A DNA stretch of 64,000 bases from Shimazuella alba (GCF_009831235.1 NZ_WUUL01000002.1:310001-374000), one strand, 5' to 3'; shown: positions 27,844-37,386, numbered from the stretch's first letter. A program made the numbers and translations. The notes: generated by a model not told the origin, from the letters alone.

Positions 27844-28368
27844 CTACCAATTACGCTGTTTGCGAAGTGTTGTTATGTGTGCCACATGGTGCTCACTATG
27901 CCACGCATACAGAGCTGTTGTCACATCAAGGGACAAAGGCCCAAGCTCAGGATGAATAAATGTCTTCTTCCACTCTTTCTCAGAAAAAGAGCGAAGTAAC
28001 ATCGTCCAGCGGTGGTGCAATCCATCAATAATTGAGAGAGAAGAAAAAATAGGAGAGTATTTTGCATCCTCGAGCTCCGCCCAATTTTGCTCACTATACG
28101 TTTTTATCGTTGGAGAATCTTCTGTTAAGGCAAGTCGAAAACGAGTATAGCTATTGAGGTGGCTATCTGCTATATGGTGTACCACTTGACGTACTGTCCA
28201 TCCACTCTCTCGATACGGGGTGTTCAGTTGTTCGTCATCCAATCCCTCGACTGCATGACGTAAAAGCTCTGGTAGCTGTTCGATTGTTTGAATATATTGT
28301 TGAAGCAGTTCATTCGTAAAAGTCGCAGGTTTTTGAAACTTACCTATCGGATAACGAGAATCCCTCAT
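27844..28368 (-). CDS. bstA: DinB-fold metal-dependent hydrolase / bacillithiol transferase (YfiT/BstA-like)
   Basis: 174 residues of the DinB four-helix fold. The start RYPIGKF, the WTVRQVVHHIADSH segment and ALYAWHSEHHVAHI provide the His triad for a divalent metal, as in B. subtilis YfiT. Those proteins attach bacillithiol to electrophiles for detoxification. Isolated gene, convergent with the permease. The biochemical role here is inferred from family similarity. Confidence 0.8.
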   Translation of the reverse strand: MRDSRYPIGKFQKPATFTNELLQQYIQTIEQLPELLRHAVEGLDDEQLNTPYRESGWTVRQVVHHIADSHLNSYTRFRLALTEDSPTIKTYSEQNWAELEDAKYSPIFSSLSIIDGLHHRWTMLLRSFSEKEWKKTFIHPELGPLSLDVTTALYAWHSEHHVAHITTLRKQRNW

Positions 28369-28470
28369 GTTTGCACCTCCAAGATTTGCTAAGTTAAGGA
28401 TAATCCATAACTACTATTTTTGCTATGTCTATATATTTGAGCTATATCAAGGTCCATTTAAGTCTAAACA

Positions 28471-28497
28471 AAACAGCCCTTTTAAAAGAGCAGTTTT
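28471..28497 (-). terminator. Terminator of the fadF-like gene
   Basis: AAACTGCTC ... GGGCTGTTTTG on the reverse strand, imperfect stem with a short T-run. Confidence 0.45.
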
Positions 28498-28515
28498 TCC
28501 TATTTTTGTACTATT

Positions 28516-30549
28516 TTAACTAGCAGATTCTGTTTCCGTGAAATCTATCGACTGTACTAATAACTCTGCGATATCATAAGTCTGCACTTGCTCCTCTACT
28601 TCTTTTGCTTTTGTACCATCGGATAACATCGTCAGACAATAAGGACAAGCACTACTGATAATCGTCGGAGATACTTCCAGTGCCTGCTCGGTTCGTGCTA
28701 GATTTACCCGTTTCCCTTCTGTCTCCTCTAGCCACATCATCCCGCCACCTGCACCACAGCACATCGCATTTTCGCGATTTCGTTTCATTTCTACTAACTC
28801 AACCCCTGGTATTTGTTGCAAAATATAACGTGGAGCTTCGTATTCCTCATTGTATCTGCCTAAATAACATGAATCATGATAAGTAATACGCTCTTTTAAT
28901 GGTTTACTAGGAACAAGTTTCTTTTCTTTCACTAGGTCAGCGAGTAGCTGGGTATGGTGTACCACTTCTCCTTCCCATCCCAGATCTGCATACTCATTTT
29001 TAAAAAGGTTAAATGCATGTGGATCGATAGTGATGATTTTCTTTACTTTATGTTTGGTAAACTGAGCGATATTTGCTTCTGCTTGCTGTTGAAATAAAAA
29101 CTCATTTCCCAAGCGACGAGGAGTATCCCCTGAATTCTTTTCTTTGTTACCTAGTATCGCAAAGGAAATACCAGCGTACGCGAGTAATTGAACTACTGCT
29201 TCTGTCACTCTTTTCGTCCTCGTATCATAAGAACCCATCGACCCAACAAAAAAGAGATAGTCGAAACTGGGGTTTTCTTTCACAGTAGGCACTGTTACTT
29301 TGCTCTCTTCCCGCCAATTCGCTCGTTCTTTCTTACTAAGTCCCCAAGGATTTCCTTGTCGTTCGATATTGTTTAGGGTTCTGGATGCCTCTGGACGAAT
29401 ATTCCCCTCTGTCAATACCAAATATCTGCGCATATCGATAATCTTATCTACGTGTTCATTCATCACTGGACAAGCGTCCTCACAGTTCCGACAAGTGGTA
29501 CAAGCCCATAGTTCTTGTGTAGTGATTACATCTCCAACAAGGGCTTGCTCTTGTGCTTGGCTCGTAGCGGCTGCCTCTGTTGCAAAAGCAAAGGAAGGCA
29601 TCCACGGAGAGGTAGATGTGATCGCTGCTCCTTTAGCAGTCAGGTGATTGCGCATGTTTACGATCAAGTCCATCGGAGAAAGCATCTTTCCTGTACCCGA
29701 TGCGGGACAAACAGAGGTACAACGCCCACACTCTACACATGCATATAAGTCGATTAGTTGCTTCTGCTCAAAATCTTCTATTTTTCCTGCACCATATGTC
29801 TCTAGTGTTTCATCTTCAAAATTGATAGAAGACAGCCGCGGCTGTTTTCGGCGTAACACCACATTGAGCGGGGCAACGAATAGGTGAAAATGCTTAGATT
29901 GTGGAACATAGAGTAAAAAACTAAATAAGATAATGGCATGCATCCACCATCCAATATAAAACAGTGTTTCACCAACCTCTGGTGACATCCATCCCATAAA
30001 AAAGAATGCAAGGAGCGAAGAAAGTGGAGTAGACCAAGTGAGATCTTCTTGCAGCCAGATCTTCTCAAAAGAAGAAGACCAGATGATAGAAAAGAGGAGG
30101 GAAGTTAAAAACAAAATCACCAAACCAGAACGAAAACTTCTTTTTAGGCGGGGTAACTTCTCGATATACCTTCTATAGTAAGCATATCCTGTTGCGAAAA
30201 ATACGAAGAGAATTGTTATTTCTTGCAATACTAAAAATCCTGCGTAAAAAGGGACGGGCAAATGATTGCCAGGAAATAAACCTTTGATAAACAAATCGAT
30301 CGCACCAAATTGAATCAGAATAAATCCATAAAACATCACCACATGCATCCAGCCGCTTTTTTTATCCTTTAACAATTTTTTTTGACCAAATATATAACCC
30401 CATGTCCCAGCAAGATTCCATCCCCACTCGGTTTTCTTTCCTAAACGAATATAACGATAGCGAGTATAAATAATTCTCCCAAATAAGGCAAGAGAAGCTG
30501 CTGTTAACAACAAAAACAACGAAATATGAATCACATAAAGGGTATGCAT
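28516..30549 (-). CDS. fadF: Fe-S membrane oxidoreductase, FadF/YwjF-like (heterodisulfide reductase related)
   Basis: 677 residues. Residues ~1-240 contain five or six membrane helices like a NarI/HdrE haem subunit; then two 4Fe-4S motifs (CVECGRCTSVCPASG and CTTCRNCEDACPVMNE) and two cysteine-rich CCG modules (HDSCYLGRYN ... MCCGAGGG and SSACPYCLTML). FadF-type proteins are thought to pass electrons from acyl-CoA dehydrogenases via ETF to quinone. The ATG at 30549 follows AAGGAG; the frame is open to 30582. It lies between the lysine operon and bstA; in Bacillus the homologue neighbours acdA and rpoE, both also in this window. Confidence 0.88.
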   Translation of the reverse strand: MHTLYVIHISLFLLLTAASLALFGRIIYTRYRYIRLGKKTEWGWNLAGTWGYIFGQKKLLKDKKSGWMHVVMFYGFILIQFGAIDLFIKGLFPGNHLPVPFYAGFLVLQEITILFVFFATGYAYYRRYIEKLPRLKRSFRSGLVILFLTSLLFSIIWSSSFEKIWLQEDLTWSTPLSSLLAFFFMGWMSPEVGETLFYIGWWMHAIILFSFLLYVPQSKHFHLFVAPLNVVLRRKQPRLSSINFEDETLETYGAGKIEDFEQKQLIDLYACVECGRCTSVCPASGTGKMLSPMDLIVNMRNHLTAKGAAITSTSPWMPSFAFATEAAATSQAQEQALVGDVITTQELWACTTCRNCEDACPVMNEHVDKIIDMRRYLVLTEGNIRPEASRTLNNIERQGNPWGLSKKERANWREESKVTVPTVKENPSFDYLFFVGSMGSYDTRTKRVTEAVVQLLAYAGISFAILGNKEKNSGDTPRRLGNEFLFQQQAEANIAQFTKHKVKKIITIDPHAFNLFKNEYADLGWEGEVVHHTQLLADLVKEKKLVPSKPLKERITYHDSCYLGRYNEEYEAPRYILQQIPGVELVEMKRNRENAMCCGAGGGMMWLEETEGKRVNLARTEQALEVSPTIISSACPYCLTMLSDGTKAKEVEEQVQTYDIAELLVQSIDFTETESAS

Positions 30550-30584
30550 GTGAGTTGCTCCTTTTCTTAGGATAGGTATCAAAA

Positions 30585-30607
30585 AGGGTTGGCATCAAAC
30601 CAACCCT
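30585..30607 (-). terminator. Terminator of the kam operon
   Basis: Reverse strand GGGTTGG/CCAACCC perfect stem followed by TTTTT; it overlaps the last codons of kamE. Confidence 0.8.
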
Positions 30608-31344
30608 TTGCGCCTAGCAAGCTCTTGCGAAAAATACGAAGCTACTTCTGGGGCTAGTGTTCCCGGGCCAAACCCAGCATCAAAGCCCAGTTCCAACGCC
30701 AATTCATGATGGATGCGAGGTCCACCACAAATCAAGATAAACCGATCTCTCATCCCTTCTGCTTCCAACAACTCTACTAACTCAGTTAGATTGGTAACAT
30801 GCACTTCTTTTTGGGTTACAATTTGTGAGACGAGTAGTACATCAGCTCGATAAGCGATTGCTTTTTCAATTAGATCCTCGTTATCAACTTGACTGCCTAA
30901 GTTGTAAGCATCAATTTCTGGATATCTTTCTAATCCGTACTCCCCATGGTAACCTTTCATATTCATGATCGCATCAATACCCACTGTATGTGCATCTGTT
31001 CCTGTACATGCACCTAATACAATAATTTTTCGTTTAATATGTTTACGAATATATTGATTGATCTCCTCAAATCCCATTATAGGAGCTTCTACTTTTGGAA
31101 CATGAATTTTGCTAAAATCAACTGAATGTGTACAGTTCGCATATAAAATAAAGTAAGTATATCCTTCACCTAGATCTTTCATATGGTAAACTTGAGACTC
31201 AATCAATCCCATTTTCCCAACCAATTGCTTCGCTGCTTCTCTCGCTTCTTCTCCATAAGGAACAGGCAGTGAAAAGCTCAATTGCATAGCTCCATCATCT
31301 AAGGTGTCTCCATATGGACGAATCCTCGACCAATCAATGGTCAT
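30595..31344 (-). CDS. kamE: Lysine 5,6-aminomutase beta subunit
   Basis: 249 residues carrying the cobalamin-binding DxHxxG motif (D117-A-H119-T-V-G122 in GACTGTDAHTVG). Lys130 in MNMKG lies 11 residues after the cobalt-ligand His, the same spacing as the PLP-binding Lys of the Clostridium sticklandii enzyme. With KamD it moves the terminal amino group of lysine or beta-lysine from C6 to C5 using adenosylcobalamin and PLP. Start overlaps the kamD stop (ATGA). Confidence 0.93.
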   Translation of the reverse strand: MTIDWSRIRPYGDTLDDGAMQLSFSLPVPYGEEAREAAKQLVGKMGLIESQVYHMKDLGEGYTYFILYANCTHSVDFSKIHVPKVEAPIMGFEEINQYIRKHIKRKIIVLGACTGTDAHTVGIDAIMNMKGYHGEYGLERYPEIDAYNLGSQVDNEDLIEKAIAYRADVLLVSQIVTQKEVHVTNLTELVELLEAEGMRDRFILICGGPRIHHELALELGFDAGFGPGTLAPEVASYFSQELARRKGLV

Positions 31345-32918
31345 CCTTCCTCACCTCTTATCGATAACTGGAGACGCTCTCGAAGACCACATTCAAATGG
31401 ATTCCAATAATCAACCGAGCGTTTGATCACACCAGACAACCCTTTGCCTCCTGCCCTTGATCGCTTCACATCTGCAAAAATGCCTTCTTCTAGTGCGGTG
31501 AATAGCGATTTCTTTTTCACTTCTCGCAAAAGGTAAACAGCTTTTGTCAAGACCGTGTGCGCTCTACGTTGGATTCGTCCATCTGGCCGGAATAAAATTT
31601 CGTCTTGCAGATGACGTGCATTTCGAAAAATGTACTGTGCGTTTTCAATCGATAATTGGCGATCATGCATGTGGGGAGTATGCATTGCTTCAGTCATCAT
31701 TCCTAATAATTGAATTCCCTGTCCTGTAACAATACTAACCAAATTAAATAAAGCATCTTGAATATGACCGAGGAAAATATTTCCCGTCATATGCTTGGTA
31801 GGAGGCATATATTTGAGCGGGGCATTTGGGAAGATCTCTCTTGCCATTTGAGCTTGTGCAATCTCTAGCAGCAGGCCATCTTCTAATTCTGGATTCATCT
31901 CAAAAGCATGACCTAGACCCATCTGTGTTTCAGGAAGACCTGACAACAAAGCAAATTGCTCATTGATAAATTGAGAAGCCAATACGGTATGAGCAGACTC
32001 GACTGCATCTGCTGTTGTCAAGTAGTTATCTTCCCCTGTGTTGATGATAATCCCAGCATAACTATTGATCATCCTTGAGAATGCTTGGTCGATCAACGTA
32101 CGCTGCATATTGATATCCCGAAATAAGATGCCATACAAAGCGTCGTTTAACATCACATCAAGCCGTTCCATTGCTCCCATCGCTGCGATCTCCGGCATAC
32201 ATAAGCCCGAACAATAATTGCAAAGCCGGATGTATCTCCCTACTTCTTCCCCTACTTCGTCCAGAGCAGCTCGCATGATTCGAAAGTTTTCTTGCGTTGC
32301 ATAGGTACCACCGTATCCTTCGCGAGTAGCTCCATATGGGACAAAATCGAACAAACTTTGCCCTGTACTGCGGATAACAGCGATAATATCGGCTCCTAGA
32401 CGAGCAGCCGATCGAGCCTGAGTAACATCTTCATAAATATCTCCTGTAGCTACGATCAAGTAAAGGTAAGGCTTTCTCCCTTCGCTAAGTTTTTTGATAT
32501 AATGATCTCTGAGCTTTCGATGGGAAAAAATCTTATCCAACATTGCATCTTGCAAACGTTCCCCTGTTCGATAAACTGCTTCTTCTGAAGTGACAGGCAG
32601 ATCAACCAGAGAAAGCTCCTTTTTTGCAACTAACTCCGCAACCTCTTGAGGAGTCTTGCCTGTCTGAACGATTGCATTACACAGCCAAAATGCCACACCA
32701 CGGTGCAAAACACCAGCATCTAAGAGCCCGTCCACGACGATATTGGGCAATGGGATATCATCATGGACACCATCAACTCCAAACAAGCGAAGTACCGTTC
32801 TCTCAATGGAAACCGTGGATCGAGCGGAAATAAAATGATCCACTTCTTCTGCGATTTCTTTCGCAATAACCCTCGCCTCTTCAACCGAACGGTGGTCTAG
32901 ATTTAATTTCCCAGACAT
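31341..32918 (-). CDS. kamD: Lysine 5,6-aminomutase alpha subunit
   Basis: 525 residues, the barrel subunit that binds substrate and PLP phosphate. Family segments include VDGLLDAGVLHRGVAFW, SEGRKPYLYLIVATGDIYED, DIIAVIRSTGQSLFDFVPYG and GLGHAFEMNPELEDG. Near-complete length and direct coupling to kamE make the call firm. RNA-level coupling: ATG at 32918 follows GGGGGAGTG, 25 bases beyond kamB. Confidence 0.94.
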   Translation of the reverse strand: MSGKLNLDHRSVEEARVIAKEIAEEVDHFISARSTVSIERTVLRLFGVDGVHDDIPLPNIVVDGLLDAGVLHRGVAFWLCNAIVQTGKTPQEVAELVAKKELSLVDLPVTSEEAVYRTGERLQDAMLDKIFSHRKLRDHYIKKLSEGRKPYLYLIVATGDIYEDVTQARSAARLGADIIAVIRSTGQSLFDFVPYGATREGYGGTYATQENFRIMRAALDEVGEEVGRYIRLCNYCSGLCMPEIAAMGAMERLDVMLNDALYGILFRDINMQRTLIDQAFSRMINSYAGIIINTGEDNYLTTADAVESAHTVLASQFINEQFALLSGLPETQMGLGHAFEMNPELEDGLLLEIAQAQMAREIFPNAPLKYMPPTKHMTGNIFLGHIQDALFNLVSIVTGQGIQLLGMMTEAMHTPHMHDRQLSIENAQYIFRNARHLQDEILFRPDGRIQRRAHTVLTKAVYLLREVKKKSLFTALEEGIFADVKRSRAGGKGLSGVIKRSVDYWNPFECGLRERLQLSIRGEEG

Positions 32919-32942
32919 ATTACACTCCCCTATCTGGAACTC

Positions 32943-33929
32943 CTATTTCTTAAATTCCCAAACGGGGATATTTCTTGCTGCTTGTTTGATCCCACTGATT
33001 AATTTATCCCCATCCAATCGTTTACCCACAGGTGTAGTCGGATTGACCGCAACACCTTTTACTTGTATGGATTGAAGAAATTCTATGCTACCACCTTTAC
33101 GCAAAAAGGTTCTCAACACAAAATCAGAGACAAAAAGATGTGTCATATCGGAAAGTATCAAAATAGGGTACCACTGGTGATCCATAAAAAAACGGAGCAT
33201 TTTATCTGTGAGGGCTCCAGGTAGACCAAGTACTTCCCAACTCCGTAGCTCTTCGAAAGAAGAGAAGAGGGATGGAAAAGGAAAACGACCAGACTTCCCA
33301 TTTCGTATCCCCCATATATGATTTTCTCGCTTTGCTTGACAGAACATTTCTACATAATAAGATTCGATACAAACGGGAAGATCTGCTTGCTGGAGCCAGT
33401 GATTTGCCTTTCGGATAATCTCATGTTCATCTCTACCCGCTGTTCCACCTATGACCAAAATCATTGCCTCTATTAAGGTGGGACGAGCAAATGATTTTCG
33501 ATCATATGCGCCATCCACAAGTGCAAATAACTGCTTATTTTGAAACAATTGCAGCACTCGCTCCAAATCATGTAGTGTACCTACTCCAGCAAGCTTTGCC
33601 TCTATATCTGCTGTCGTATGGGCAACAACTAATTCTCCCATGAGTGTATAGGAACCCAAACCTTCTACATAATCCCAACACTCTTCTTCCCACTGGATCA
33701 AACTACGAGAGGTAGCAAGCCAGCTGCCTGCTGGTATCGTAACAGCCGGCTTAGGTAATCCACTCCAGGCATCCCGGTCTTCTCCATCAATCCCGAGACT
33801 GACAAAACCAAGCTGTCTTTTTGCCTTTTCGTGTTTGGAAATCTGATTGATCAGCGTCGTCTTCCCTACATTTTTCGCGATACCGACAACTGCTAACGAA
33901 CCTATCTCATCCAACACTATAGGGATCAT
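32943..33929 (-). CDS. kamB: KamB-like P-loop protein, putative aminomutase reactivase subunit
   Basis: 328 residues beginning MIPIVLDEIGSLAVVGIAKN with a Walker A motif GIAKNVGKT at residues 16-24, and VSLGIDGEDRDAWSG after it. The position between kamA and kamD in an apparent operon matches kamB, which in clostridial clusters encodes a component of the aminomutase reactivation system. The upstream frame is open to 34037 but the ATG at 33929 overlaps the kamA stop (ATGA). Its usual partner, the MutS-like KamC, is not in the window. Function is inferred mainly from context. Confidence 0.65.
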   Translation of the reverse strand: MIPIVLDEIGSLAVVGIAKNVGKTTLINQISKHEKAKRQLGFVSLGIDGEDRDAWSGLPKPAVTIPAGSWLATSRSLIQWEEECWDYVEGLGSYTLMGELVVAHTTADIEAKLAGVGTLHDLERVLQLFQNKQLFALVDGAYDRKSFARPTLIEAMILVIGGTAGRDEHEIIRKANHWLQQADLPVCIESYYVEMFCQAKRENHIWGIRNGKSGRFPFPSLFSSFEELRSWEVLGLPGALTDKMLRFFMDHQWYPILILSDMTHLFVSDFVLRTFLRKGGSIEFLQSIQVKGVAVNPTTPVGKRLDGDKLISGIKQAARNIPVWEFKK

Positions 33930-35182
33930 GGTTGTGTGACACGACGCTCCTCTCGAATCAGTTTTTTTGGCTCTAGATTTGGTCTTGCATTTCCGATTAG
34001 ACCCGCTACTCCCTCTGGAGCAGGTGCAGCTTGGCAATAAGAGCAGTTTTGTGCATCGTGTTCTCGATACTGATCAGGCTCTGGATAGCTGGTAATGACA
34101 CCTTCAAAATTACGCAAAATCGTTTTTTGCGAGCTTTGTGAGATCAGATAATTGGGTCCAACTGGGATCTTCCCACCACCACTTGGAGCATCTACGACAA
34201 AGGTAGGAATCGCATATCCTGATGTATGTCCCCGAAGGTACTCGATGATCTCAATCCCTTTACTGACAGGTGCTCGAAAATGTCCGATTCCCTCTGAGAG
34301 ATCGCATTGATAAATATAATACGGACGAACCCTTGCCTTCACTAACTCATGCATAAGTGATTTCATAATATGAGGACAATCGTTGATACCTGCCAAGATT
34401 ACCGACTGGTTACCAACTGGAACACCTGCATCTGCAAGCATCAGGCAAGCACGTTTTGCTTCGGGAGTCAGTTCTTTTGGATGATTAAAATGGGTATTGA
34501 GCCAAATAGGATGATATTTTTTTAAAATCGTGCAAAGATTTTCTGTGATTCGTTGAGGAAAAACAACTGGGGCACGTGTCCCAATCCGAATAATCTCCAC
34601 ATGTGGTATATTTCTTAGTTCTCGTAGCAAGTACTCTAGGATGCGATCATTGATTAAGAGACCATCTCCACCAGACAGTAAGACATCTCTGACTTGTGGC
34701 GTGTTGCGGATATAATCCAAACAAGCTTCCATCTGTTTTTTTGGTACACCCATCCCGATTTGCCCGGAAAATCTACGACGGGTACAGTAACGGCAATACA
34801 TGGAACATTGATTAGTCACCAAAAAAAGTACACGATCTGGATAACGATGTGTTAATCCTTTGACGGGCGAATCCGTATCTTCCAATAGTGGATCAGCAAG
34901 ATCGTAAGGAGTGCGGTCAAGCTCAGAGGAGATAGGAACCGATTGCATCCGAATAGGGTCAGTTGCATCATCTGGATCCATGAGTAGCGCATAATAAGGG
35001 GTTATATTTAGTGGAATGGTTTGTTTGGAAATCCCTACACCGGTAACCTCGGTCTCTTCTAGGTGGATAACTTCTTTTAATTCATCCACTGTTCGAATCG
35101 TATTAGTCAATTGCCAGAGCCAATCATTCCATTGTTCTTCTGTTACATCCTCCCATAATGATACATGCCGCCAATCCCGCAT
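33926..35182 (-). CDS. kamA: Lysine 2,3-aminomutase (radical SAM)
   Basis: 418 residues. The radical-SAM cluster motif is C126-SMY-C130-RY-C133 in TNQCSMYCRYCTRRRF; LLSGGDGLLINDRILEYLL and EIIRIGTRAPVVFPQR follow, and the C-terminal part has the PLP/zinc region ending YCQAAP. It converts L-lysine to L-beta-lysine, the first step of lysine fermentation. ATG at 35182 follows GAGGAG by 8 bases; an in-frame GTG at 35191 is less suitable. A paralogous YodO/KamA role in spore or antibiotic metabolism is possible, but the neighbours support catabolism. Confidence 0.95.
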   Translation of the reverse strand: MRDWRHVSLWEDVTEEQWNDWLWQLTNTIRTVDELKEVIHLEETEVTGVGISKQTIPLNITPYYALLMDPDDATDPIRMQSVPISSELDRTPYDLADPLLEDTDSPVKGLTHRYPDRVLFLVTNQCSMYCRYCTRRRFSGQIGMGVPKKQMEACLDYIRNTPQVRDVLLSGGDGLLINDRILEYLLRELRNIPHVEIIRIGTRAPVVFPQRITENLCTILKKYHPIWLNTHFNHPKELTPEAKRACLMLADAGVPVGNQSVILAGINDCPHIMKSLMHELVKARVRPYYIYQCDLSEGIGHFRAPVSKGIEIIEYLRGHTSGYAIPTFVVDAPSGGGKIPVGPNYLISQSSQKTILRNFEGVITSYPEPDQYREHDAQNCSYCQAAPAPEGVAGLIGNARPNLEPKKLIREERRVTQP

Positions 35183-35248
35183 AACGCCCACTCCTCTCTT
35201 AATGACTACTCATGTAGAGAAGCTTCGTGTTGGAGTCGTGATCGAACA

Positions 35249-36289
35249 TCAAGAACCATAACGACGAGTAAAAAGTTCCATTAAGCTAGGTGAGTTCCTT
35301 AATAATTCTAGTGTATGATTCGCATGACCTGGTGCATAACCGTTGCCGATCATTAATTTTACATCTTTTCCGATCCCTTCCGCCCCAAGTGCCGCAGACG
35401 TAAATTGAACAGCCATACTAAAGAAATAAACGATCCCTTCATCTCTTGTTGCTACGATTGAAGAAAGCTCTGTTCCGGGAACATTGACACAATTAAATGT
35501 TATATCTGCCAGCTCACTATCAGTAAGATCAGATACAGCCTCTAATACTGCAACAGGATTTGTCGCATCTACACAACAAACATGATGAGCTAAAGATAAT
35601 GCCTCTACTTCTTTACACATGTTTTTACTGTGTTCCATAGCAATCACAATTCCCGATTGATCGACTTTTCGACGTGCTTCTGCAAGTGTCAACAACCCTG
35701 ATTTCCCCCCTGCTCCAAGCACGACGACAACATGATGCGGTTCGATGAATCTAGCAGCTTGCGCAGGTGCGCCGCACACATCCAACACAGCAAGTGCAAC
35801 CCGCTGATTCATATCCTTTGGCAAAACGGCAAATGGACTACTAGAAAACAAAATTGCATGCCCATCAATCTCTATCTGTCCCGTAACCATATCAATTGAT
35901 TTTATTTTGGTGAGTGAAAGTGGGGTGAGAGTCAACGAAACAAGCGAAGCGATCATTTGACCGGAACGAATCGATGGATCGGCAAATTGTTCCCCCACTT
36001 CCTTTACTCGTCCGATGAACATACCTCCAGAACCGGTTACGGGATTATGCATTTTTCCACGGTCCAAAATAATATTTTTTATTTTAGATGTGAGTAAATC
36101 TAAGGAACCATTTGCTTCTTGTTTTAATTGGGTAAAAGAGGCGGAATCAATGTGTAGGGCTTCGATATCTACTAAGAGTTCCGTTGGATGGATGGGTAAA
36201 CTAGGGTCAAGAGACCATGCGGGCTGAGGAAAAACTCCAGCAGGAGATAAGGTACGATGAAGGCCATAATAATGGGATAACAATACCAA
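35249..36289 (-). CDS. kdd: L-erythro-3,5-diaminohexanoate dehydrogenase
   Basis: 346 residues with family segments GLHRTLSPAGVFPQPAW, GSGGMFIGRVKEVG, VVVVLGAGGKSGLL (nucleotide binding) and VKLMIGNGYAPGHANHTLELL. It oxidises 3,5-diaminohexanoate to 3-keto-5-aminohexanoate with NAD, giving the substrate of Kce (which lies at 1.4-2.2 kb, not here). The start is a TTG; the second TTG at 36283 has better spacing to GGAGG. First gene of the kdd-kamA-kamB-kamD-kamE operon; no promoter I would insist on. Confidence 0.92.
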   Translation of the reverse strand: MVLLSHYYGLHRTLSPAGVFPQPAWSLDPSLPIHPTELLVDIEALHIDSASFTQLKQEANGSLDLLTSKIKNIILDRGKMHNPVTGSGGMFIGRVKEVGEQFADPSIRSGQMIASLVSLTLTPLSLTKIKSIDMVTGQIEIDGHAILFSSSPFAVLPKDMNQRVALAVLDVCGAPAQAARFIEPHHVVVVLGAGGKSGLLTLAEARRKVDQSGIVIAMEHSKNMCKEVEALSLAHHVCCVDATNPVAVLEAVSDLTDSELADITFNCVNVPGTELSSIVATRDEGIVYFFSMAVQFTSAALGAEGIGKDVKLMIGNGYAPGHANHTLELLRNSPSLMELFTRRYGS

Positions 36290-36518
36290 TCACCTCCATT
36301 ATTTGGTGATAACGATATGAAACCATATGTGATGTACTTAGATGGTAAAAACCATTACTTCACTAAATATATTCTATATAGTAAATATTTTTCCTCTTAT
36401 TTCAAATTTGATCTTCTATATGAAAACCGTGATTGAATACCATTAAAAATGAAAACTAAACTATCATACCTAACCGATTTTTTAGTTTCTTATCATCTGC
36501 TCAATATATGGAACAGGA

Positions 36519-36647
36519 GAGCTTGTTCCTACATGGATGCCACATGATCTCATTGACGAATACCACTTTATTGTTAATCCTATTGTGGTACGAAAAGAAA
36601 AACGACTCTTCCAAGAGGAGCTAGATAAAATAGCTCCCAAGGATTGA
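36519..36647 (+). pseudogene. Fragment of a dihydrofolate-reductase-like (RibD C-terminal family) protein
   Basis: The frame encodes LVPTWMPHDLIDEYHFIVNP ... VRKEKRLFQEELDKIAPKD-stop, matching the C-terminal LIDEY..IVNPIVLG.GKRLF block of RibD/DHFR-like reductases. The N-terminal three quarters are missing, so this is a relic. It occupies the 430-base gap between the lysine operon and yfkO. Confidence 0.65.
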
Positions 36648-36672
36648 TTTTATGTCCGGTTAAACATGAAAA

Positions 36673-36703
36673 GACTTGAGTCACCTAAGTGGCATCTCAA
36701 GTC
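36673..36703. terminator. Hairpin downstream of yfkO
   Basis: GACTTGAG/CTCAAGTC stem; T-runs on both sides (ATTTTCT rightward, TTTTCAT leftward), so probably bidirectional. Confidence 0.6.
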
Positions 36704-36720
36704 ATTTTCTATTCACTGTT

Positions 36721-37386
36721 TCATACCCACTTTACAATATCATCAAAAGATTTCCTGCTTTTAGGTGGAGCTTCGGCAGCCCGATAGCCAAAAGCTGCTA
36801 ATACAGAAATTCCAAAACTACCGTTTTCTAACAGTCCTTCCTTCTCTAATAATTCATTCATTTTATCTATATTAAAGCCTTCAATCGGACAAGAATCTAT
36901 ACCAATTTGGGCAGCAGCCGTCATCATATTGCCAAGTGCTATATAGGTTTGTTTAGACGCCCAGTCGAAAAGGAAGCGATCATCGTCGAGTAATTTAAAA
37001 TCTTCCCTTTGAAATTCTTCCACTCTTTCAAGAAACTTTGGCATATATCCTTCTGGGAGATAGCTAAAATGTTCTTTGATGTAGTCAGAGTCATACTTTG
37101 TGTCTTGTTTTGTTCTTGCGAGTAATAGGACAAAATGGCTGGCGTCTGGAAGCTTTCCGTAGGCTCCCCATGCAATATTTTTGATTTTCTCACGGAGTTC
37201 AGAACTTTCAACAACGACAAATTTCCAAGGTTCAAGTCCAAGCGAACTTGGTGATAATCTTCCAGTTTCTAAAATAAAGCGGAAGTCATCATCTGATATT
37301 TTTTTGTTTGGATCAAATGACTTTGTAGCATGTCTAAAATGAAATGCATCTAGAATTTGTTGTTTCCATGTTTCTTTATTACTCAT
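36721..37386 (-). CDS. yfkO: NAD(P)H-dependent nitroreductase-family flavoprotein, YfkO-like
   Basis: 221 residues, the same length as B. subtilis YfkO, with FHFRHATKSFDPNKK, ILETGRLSPSSLGLEPWKFVVV, SHFVLLLART, DWASKQTYIALGNMMTAAAQIGIDSCPIEGF and a C-terminal FGYRA. FMN enzyme reducing nitro or quinone compounds. ATG at 37386 preferred over the upstream TTG because AAGGAAG is 8 bases away. Single gene. Confidence 0.88.
   Translation of the reverse strand: MSNKETWKQQILDAFHFRHATKSFDPNKKISDDDFRFILETGRLSPSSLGLEPWKFVVVESSELREKIKNIAWGAYGKLPDASHFVLLLARTKQDTKYDSDYIKEHFSYLPEGYMPKFLERVEEFQREDFKLLDDDRFLFDWASKQTYIALGNMMTAAAQIGIDSCPIEGFNIDKMNELLEKEGLLENGSFGISVLAAFGYRAAEAPPKSRKSFDDIVKWV

Noticed and set aside
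36290-36500. Lysine riboswitch upstream of the kdd-kam operon
   Set aside because: The conserved lysine-aptamer blocks are not present; only AT-rich sequence without clear structure.
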